Below are positions 6,535-9,818 of a DNA stretch of 9,818 bases, one piece after another (within the stretch, counting starts at the first letter, position 1; each line of letters starts with the position of its first letter). A program made the position numbers and the translations under genes. This DNA comes from Planctomycetaceae bacterium (GTDB lineage Bacteria > Planctomycetota > Planctomycetia > Pirellulales > Thermoguttaceae): assembly GCA_031283515.1 (NCBI GenBank), contig JAITBS010000396.1:1-9818 (forward strand), in the 5' to 3' direction. A model generated the notes under the pieces. That model was not told where the DNA came from and did not search any database. It worked only from the letters and a program-made list of their open reading frames with translations.

Positions 6535-7929
6535 CTAACCTCCTGCCAGAATTTCATCCTGAATGGTATTCATTTCGTTGATTGTCTCGTCGAAAGTCGG
6601 AAGGTAAATCCCCAGTTCATCAATTTTCGCCTGTACAAAAATGTATTTCGGAAATGCTAAATCAGTAATCGTTTTTTTTACCTTCGTTTTTGTTCTTGTT
6701 TTTATTTCCGTTTTCGAAAAGGGAACTTGTTGCGTCGTATAAACCCGCACTTTGGCAGGATCAAGAATTTCTTCTTCCGAATATCCGTACCGTTTCATCA
6801 CACGGTTATTATTCCTGTTGCGCTGGTGAAGCATGATGAGCGTGTTCAACTCCTTGACAATATAATCACTATGTGTCGTAATATAAACCTTATAACCTTG
6901 ATTCACAAGCCTCGCAAAAATCCGTGCCAAAATCCGTTGATTTGCCGGATGCAAATTCATTTCCGGTTCGTCTATCATAAACATTGTAATCGGCGTTTCC
7001 CGTAACGATGTACAAGAATATAATTGTAACCAAATCGGCAGAAGTGAACGAACAGAGGATGAACTCTCACCTAAACTTAACGGCAAATTTCCTGTACGGA
7101 ATGGTGTAAAATGTAATTTATGATGGCGAAATTCAAAACTCCCATTCAATAATTTGTCAAAAATAATTTGTAATTCCGTTTTTTCCAACAAAGGTTTCTG
7201 TAGAAAATCACGAATCATATTAAGATCATTTTCGGTATTAAAACCGTTTTCAGCGGAAAGCAGATCCTTTATCAGCGGTTGAAATACCAAGTTGTTCTGC
7301 TGATACCGATTGTTGCGAATATAGCCAATCTCCTCCGAAAATAACCCTGCATCAATTCGATCCGCATTCGTCATCGAAACACAAGGAATAATTTCAGAAG
7401 AAGTAAAGTTTGCTAAATTTTGAACAGAATCCACTAAAAATTCCTGCGGAATATATTCCTTTTCCTGAAATATTCGCACATTTTTTCCTTCATTATCTGT
7501 TTTAATAATATAGGATCCGTGTTCGGGTGGTATCCAGCGAAAGGTTTTACTTTTCATGAACAACGATTGGCTGTGAATCCAACGAATATCCAACCGAAAA
7601 CTACAATCCCTTAACTGTTCCGGCGGCATTCCCAATACCTTCGGCAAATAATCCGTAACATATTTTTTGTAAGCAAGTTCCAGATTTTTTGAAAACAACG
7701 GCTGTATTTGTTTTCGTGCGATTCGAACTTCCTGCTTGCGTTTGATTTCCTTCACCAACATCGAATCAAGCCGGAAATCGTACTTATTTCGCCAATAATC
7801 GAGAAAACCATACAACGTATAAGCCGCCAATGTTTTACCGGTATTGTTTTTACCGCAAACAACCGTCAAATCACCCAGTTCGTATTTTGCACTTTCAAGA
7901 ACACCAAGATTTTTGAGGATCACTTTCAT
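6535..7929 (-). CDS. AAA/ABC-type ATPase (RecF/OLD/SMC-like, AAA_15/AAA_21 group)
   Basis: This soluble ATPase has an ABC-type head built from both ends of the chain. Numbering from ATG 7929 (464 residues): an N-terminal strand MKVILKNLGVLESAKYELGD; Walker A GKNNTGKT (26-33); a long middle region (about 50-270) with SMTNADRIDAGLFSEEI, resembling the conserved ERxGxxLFxxEL stretch of this family; an ABC signature-like LSLGESSSSVRSL (285-297); Walker B MFMIDEPEMNLHP with D320/E321; and a switch His at 353 in TTHSDYIV. It has no transmembrane segments or substrate-pump partners, so it is not a transporter ATPase. Relatives act in DNA repair or phage defence, usually with a nuclease or toxin partner. 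The start could instead be TTG 7935; neither start has a Shine-Dalgarno. It is first in a two-gene operon, and the next ATG is only 3 nt past its stop. The exact defence type is not recognised. Confidence 0.9.
   Translation of the reverse strand: MKVILKNLGVLESAKYELGDLTVVCGKNNTGKTLAAYTLYGFLDYWRNKYDFRLDSMLVKEIKRKQEVRIARKQIQPLFSKNLELAYKKYVTDYLPKVLGMPPEQLRDCSFRLDIRWIHSQSLFMKSKTFRWIPPEHGSYIIKTDNEGKNVRIFQEKEYIPQEFLVDSVQNLANFTSSEIIPCVSMTNADRIDAGLFSEEIGYIRNNRYQQNNLVFQPLIKDLLSAENGFNTENDLNMIRDFLQKPLLEKTELQIIFDKLLNGSFEFRHHKLHFTPFRTGNLPLSLGESSSSVRSLLPIWLQLYSCTSLRETPITMFMIDEPEMNLHPANQRILARIFARLVNQGYKVYITTHSDYIVKELNTLIMLHQRNRNNNRVMKRYGYSEEEILDPAKVRVYTTQQVPFSKTEIKTRTKTKVKKTITDLAFPKYIFVQAKIDELGIYLPTFDETINEMNTIQDEILAGG
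6539..6544 (-). promoter_or_regulatory. Perfect Shine-Dalgarno for the nuclease-like gene, inside the ATPase gene end
   Basis: On the minus strand GCAGGAGGTTAGAAAATG encodes the last residues Ala-Gly-Gly and stop of the ATPase, and carries AGGAGG 7 nt before the next ATG. This decides the downstream start and couples translation of the two proteins. The adaptor, permease and ATPase genes here lack such a motif. Confidence 0.9.
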
Positions 7930-7959
7930 ATTCAATAGATCATAACCGCTAAATAGACT

Positions 7960-8017
7960 GATAGGCGACCCTTCTCTGAAAGAGGATCCAATCTACGGTT
8001 ATTTAACATATAGTCGT
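7960..8017 (+). repeat. Dispersed repeat A, right copy
   Basis: This is a direct-orientation partner of 4922-4965. It shares the start gatag(g/a)cgacc and the end ggttatttaac(a/t)tat(a/g)gtcgt, with an insertion of about 15 bases including ggatcc. Its ctacggttat segment also recurs at 5861-5870 inside the 237-bp element, which suggests that the repeat families are mosaics. Confidence 0.6.
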
Positions 8018-8096
8018 AACAGTTGATCCGTTGATGACCGATTTTTTGCTTTCAATTGCCGTCCATAAACAGAGGCATGTCGGCGAGTACACCGTT

Positions 8097-8119
8097 GCGA
8101 CCCTTCGGCGAAGAGTCGC
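8097..8119 (-). terminator. Stable hairpin downstream of glgC, possible terminator
   Basis: gcgacccttcggcgaagagt plus cgc folds into a GCGAC/GTCGC stem, a C-A mismatch and a CTTC/GAAG stem closed by a GGC loop. It lies 79 nt past the glgC stop. There is no T-run on the minus strand, so intrinsic termination is doubtful. It may be another dispersed palindrome, since its gcgacccttc recurs at 7965-7974. Confidence 0.35.
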
Positions 8120-8197
8120 TAACCTTGATTGCCATTCGTAAACAAAGTAAATCGGCTATTGGCAAAAATTCCATCGAAATATTACGAATATTAGAAT

Positions 8198-9511
8198 TTA
8201 GTTTGTTTTCGTATCACTCAACGTCCAGCCGTCAGGAATCGTTGCTTCTTTTTGAACACACACAACCCCGTCACGAATCATTCCATAAGGTTTTTCATCA
8301 CAATCGGTAATATTTTTCTTGTTGAAAATGACAACCCGTTTTCCGATACGGCAATCCTTGTCAATAATGGCGTGTTCAATCACCGAGTTTTCACCAATTC
8401 CCAACGGCGGTATTCCGCGTCGGCGATGTTCTATTATTTCCTCACCGGTTTCGTAATAGTCACAACCCATAATAATTGAGTTACGAATGTTAACTCCCTT
8501 ACCAATACGGCAACGAAGACCAATAATACTGTTTTCAATAATAGCTCCGTCCCCAATATCGCAACCGTCAGCAACAAGACTGCCGCGCACGGTAGCTCCA
8601 TCCATTCGTGTCGGAGGAAGAAAACGCGGTTCTGTGTACGTAATCCAATCAGGATGAGACAACACAAACGGCGGATTCTGTCGAGTCATGGCAAGATTCG
8701 CATCGAAAAACGCTTTGATCGTCCCAATATCCTCCCAATAACCATCAAATAAATGAACCTGAACTTTTTTTGTACGAATTGCCGCCGGAAACACTTCCTT
8801 GCCAAAATCAGTATAATCCGTCTTTTCTAATACTTCGAGAAGAGTCGATTTATTGAACAGATAAATTCCCATACTCGCCAGAAAATGACGCCCTTCAGCA
8901 TGAATTCCCCGTTCTTCAATCCATTCGGGTAATGTTCGAACATGGTTTAGTTCCTGCTCTGTTTTCGGTTTTTCCAGAAAACCCATGACCCGACCTGTGT
9001 CGTCCAAGCGCATGATTCCCAAACTGGAGGCTTGATCCTGAGTTACCGGTACAGCGGAAATAGTTACATCGGCATTGGTTTTACAGTGTGTCTCCAACAT
9101 CTTTTTGAAATCCATCCTGTAAAGTTGATCACCGGAAAGAATTAAAACATATTCAATATGCCGTTGTTGAATATAACTGAAATTTTGCCGAACAGCGTCG
9201 GCGGTTCCCTGATACCATTTTGATTGCCCATTGGTTTGTTGAGCCGCCAAAATTTCCGCAAAACCACCGTTAAAATAATCAAAATGGAACGAATGAAGGT
9301 GATGATGCAAACTTGCCGAATTAAATTGCGTCAACACGTAAATCTGATCCAAACCGCTGTTAATACAATTCGATAGCGGAATGTCAATAAGACGATATTT
9401 TCCCCCAATAGGTACTGCCGGTTTTGCCCGAAACTTGGTAAGCGGATACAACCGCGTTCCACGACCACCGCCAAGAATTAAAACAATCACATTTTTCATT
9501 TTAAGACTCAT
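8198..9511 (-). CDS. glgC: Glucose-1-phosphate adenylyltransferase (ADP-glucose pyrophosphorylase)
   Basis: This cytoplasmic enzyme makes ADP-glucose and pyrophosphate from glucose-1-phosphate and ATP, the committed step of bacterial glycogen synthesis. The protein is complete at 437 residues, normal for the family. The N-terminal nucleotidyltransferase domain shows GGGRGTRLYPLTKFRAKPAVP (residues 14-34), WYQGTADAVRQN (99-110), catalytic D128 in LSGDQLYRMD, glucose-1-phosphate-binding K181 in FLEKP, SMGIYLFN and YWEDIGTIKAFFDANL (258-273). The C-terminal left-handed beta-helix (about 305-400) shows hexapeptide repeats such as GCDIGDGAIIENSIIG. The sequence resembles the cyanobacterial/plant-like bacterial type more than the shorter E. 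coli pattern. ATG 9511 is chosen because a weak GGTGA lies about 9 nt upstream; ATG 9499 is the alternative. No other glycogen gene is in the window. Allosteric effectors cannot be read from the sequence. Confidence 0.97.
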   Translation of the reverse strand: MSLKMKNVIVLILGGGRGTRLYPLTKFRAKPAVPIGGKYRLIDIPLSNCINSGLDQIYVLTQFNSASLHHHLHSFHFDYFNGGFAEILAAQQTNGQSKWYQGTADAVRQNFSYIQQRHIEYVLILSGDQLYRMDFKKMLETHCKTNADVTISAVPVTQDQASSLGIMRLDDTGRVMGFLEKPKTEQELNHVRTLPEWIEERGIHAEGRHFLASMGIYLFNKSTLLEVLEKTDYTDFGKEVFPAAIRTKKVQVHLFDGYWEDIGTIKAFFDANLAMTRQNPPFVLSHPDWITYTEPRFLPPTRMDGATVRGSLVADGCDIGDGAIIENSIIGLRCRIGKGVNIRNSIIMGCDYYETGEEIIEHRRRGIPPLGIGENSVIEHAIIDKDCRIGKRVVIFNKKNITDCDEKPYGMIRDGVVCVQKEATIPDGWTLSDTKTN

Positions 9512-9681
9512 AAATTTATCACCGATTAGCGTTTTTCTGCCTTAACACCATACACGATAAGACAATACAGTTCCCGATTAAAATAACCAATTCCCGCTGA
9601 ACAAGTTATGCGGCGGTAATTTCAATTTATTTCCGCGAACGTAGAACAATTAGAAAATTACCATTGTTATTTTGTGTGGTT

Positions 9682-9687
9682 ATTATA
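9682..9687 (-). promoter_or_regulatory. Possible -10 box for glgC
   Basis: A perfect TATAAT occurs on the minus strand, preceded by a T-rich stretch without a good -35 match. A start near 9675 would give a leader of about 165 nt. In AT-rich DNA this can be chance. An alternative pair nearer the gene (TTGTTC, 17 bp, TTAATC around 9574-9602) is weaker at the -10. Confidence 0.3.
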
Positions 9688-9771
9688 TCACAGTAATCGA
9701 AAAAATGTAATTGTTTACTCCAATTTTACCGCCGCAAAGTACCGTTAAACTTCAAAATATTAAAAAAAATA

Positions 9772-9818
9772 TAATCTATCAGTGAAATTATTATTTTTCG
9801 ATTTTCACCCCGAAAGGG
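9772..9818 (+). repeat. Partial third copy of the AATCTATCAGTG element, cut by the window edge
   Basis: taatctatcagtgaaattat leads through tttttcgattttcaccc to cgaaaggg. It matches the left end of the 5692-5928 element over tttttcgattttcaccc, and it matches the reverse complement of that element's right end over the gaat/attattttt segment. It is probably the left end of a full copy lying beyond the window. Confidence 0.75.

Larger units (their letters stand above)
7930..8197. other. Intergenic region between glgC and the ATPase cassette
   Basis: These 268 bp contain the right copy of dispersed repeat A, a compact hairpin and no convincing gene. Short open frames on either strand have no domain and no ribosome binding site. 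A TATGAT hexamer (minus strand, 7944-7939) lies 9 nt before the ATPase ATG. It could only act as a -10 box for a nearly leaderless transcript, so I do not call it as a promoter. Confidence 0.55.
9512..9818. other. Upstream region of glgC
   Basis: About 300 bp of AT-rich DNA with no gene. It holds a consensus -10 box far upstream of glgC and, at the right edge, part of a dispersed repeat. The words gcggcggtaa/ttaccgccgc (about 9610-9617 and 9726-9735) form a separated inverted pair: gcggcggtaat at 9611-9621 and ttttaccgccgc at 9724-9735. I cannot assign a function to it. Confidence 0.5.

Noticed and set aside
6535..7929. ATPase considered as an ABC transporter subunit
   Set aside because: The long insertion between Walker A and the signature, the switch sequence TTHSDYIV and the absence of a permease gene fit RecF/OLD-like ATPases instead.
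8097..8119. Hairpin considered as a strong Rho-independent terminator for glgC
   Set aside because: There is no T-run after the stem on the transcribed strand, so it is kept only as a low-confidence call.
8056..8310. Plus-strand open frame overlapping the glgC end
   Set aside because: Its second half is antisense to the certain glgC gene, and the first half covers a hairpin; no domain or start signal.

Overview
The window is a 9.8 kb piece of a low-GC, Gram-negative bacterial chromosome. All recognisable genes lie on the minus strand. The inner-membrane and periplasmic parts of an RND pump imply a double-membrane cell. The RND subfamily (for example its FPEFDLDEIIVSVIYPGA start and its RGRHEVKVMVCYPREDRRSL stretch) reminds me of planctomycete and related PVC-group proteins. 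Start codons mostly without Shine-Dalgarno sequences and repeat-rich intergenic DNA fit that idea, but the assignment is an inference from memory and was not tested by search.

Reading in the direction of transcription (right to left) there are three blocks. (1) glgC (9511-8198) encodes a complete ADP-glucose pyrophosphorylase for glycogen synthesis, an ordinary housekeeping gene. (2) Next comes an accessory block, about 8.0-4.9 kb. It holds a two-gene cassette, a RecF/OLD/SMC-like AAA ATPase (7929-6535) followed 3 nt later by a 180-residue protein with a PD-(D/E)xK-like nuclease signature (6531-5989). The two are coupled by a perfect AGGAGG that lies inside the last codons of the ATPase gene. 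The cassette resembles, in architecture only, ATPase-plus-effector anti-phage systems such as Septu, PARIS or Gabija. I cannot match it to a named system, and it is the best candidate here for something undescribed. (3) Last is an efflux operon: a periplasmic adaptor (4727-3360), then an RND permease (3245 to beyond the left edge, about 1081 codons visible and lacking only its extreme C-terminus). No outer-membrane channel gene is seen.

The accessory block is full of repeats. A 237-bp nested palindrome (5692-5928) has inverted ends that recur alone at 5560 and as a third copy running off the right edge at 9772. Two direct copies of another repeat (4922-4965 and 7960-8017) bracket the cassette. 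There are also a cacgaa-rich hairpin (5585-5671), a longer-range inverted repeat (5389/5485) and a C12 homopolymer (5176-5187). About 1.26 kb between the efflux operon and the cassette holds no gene I can support.
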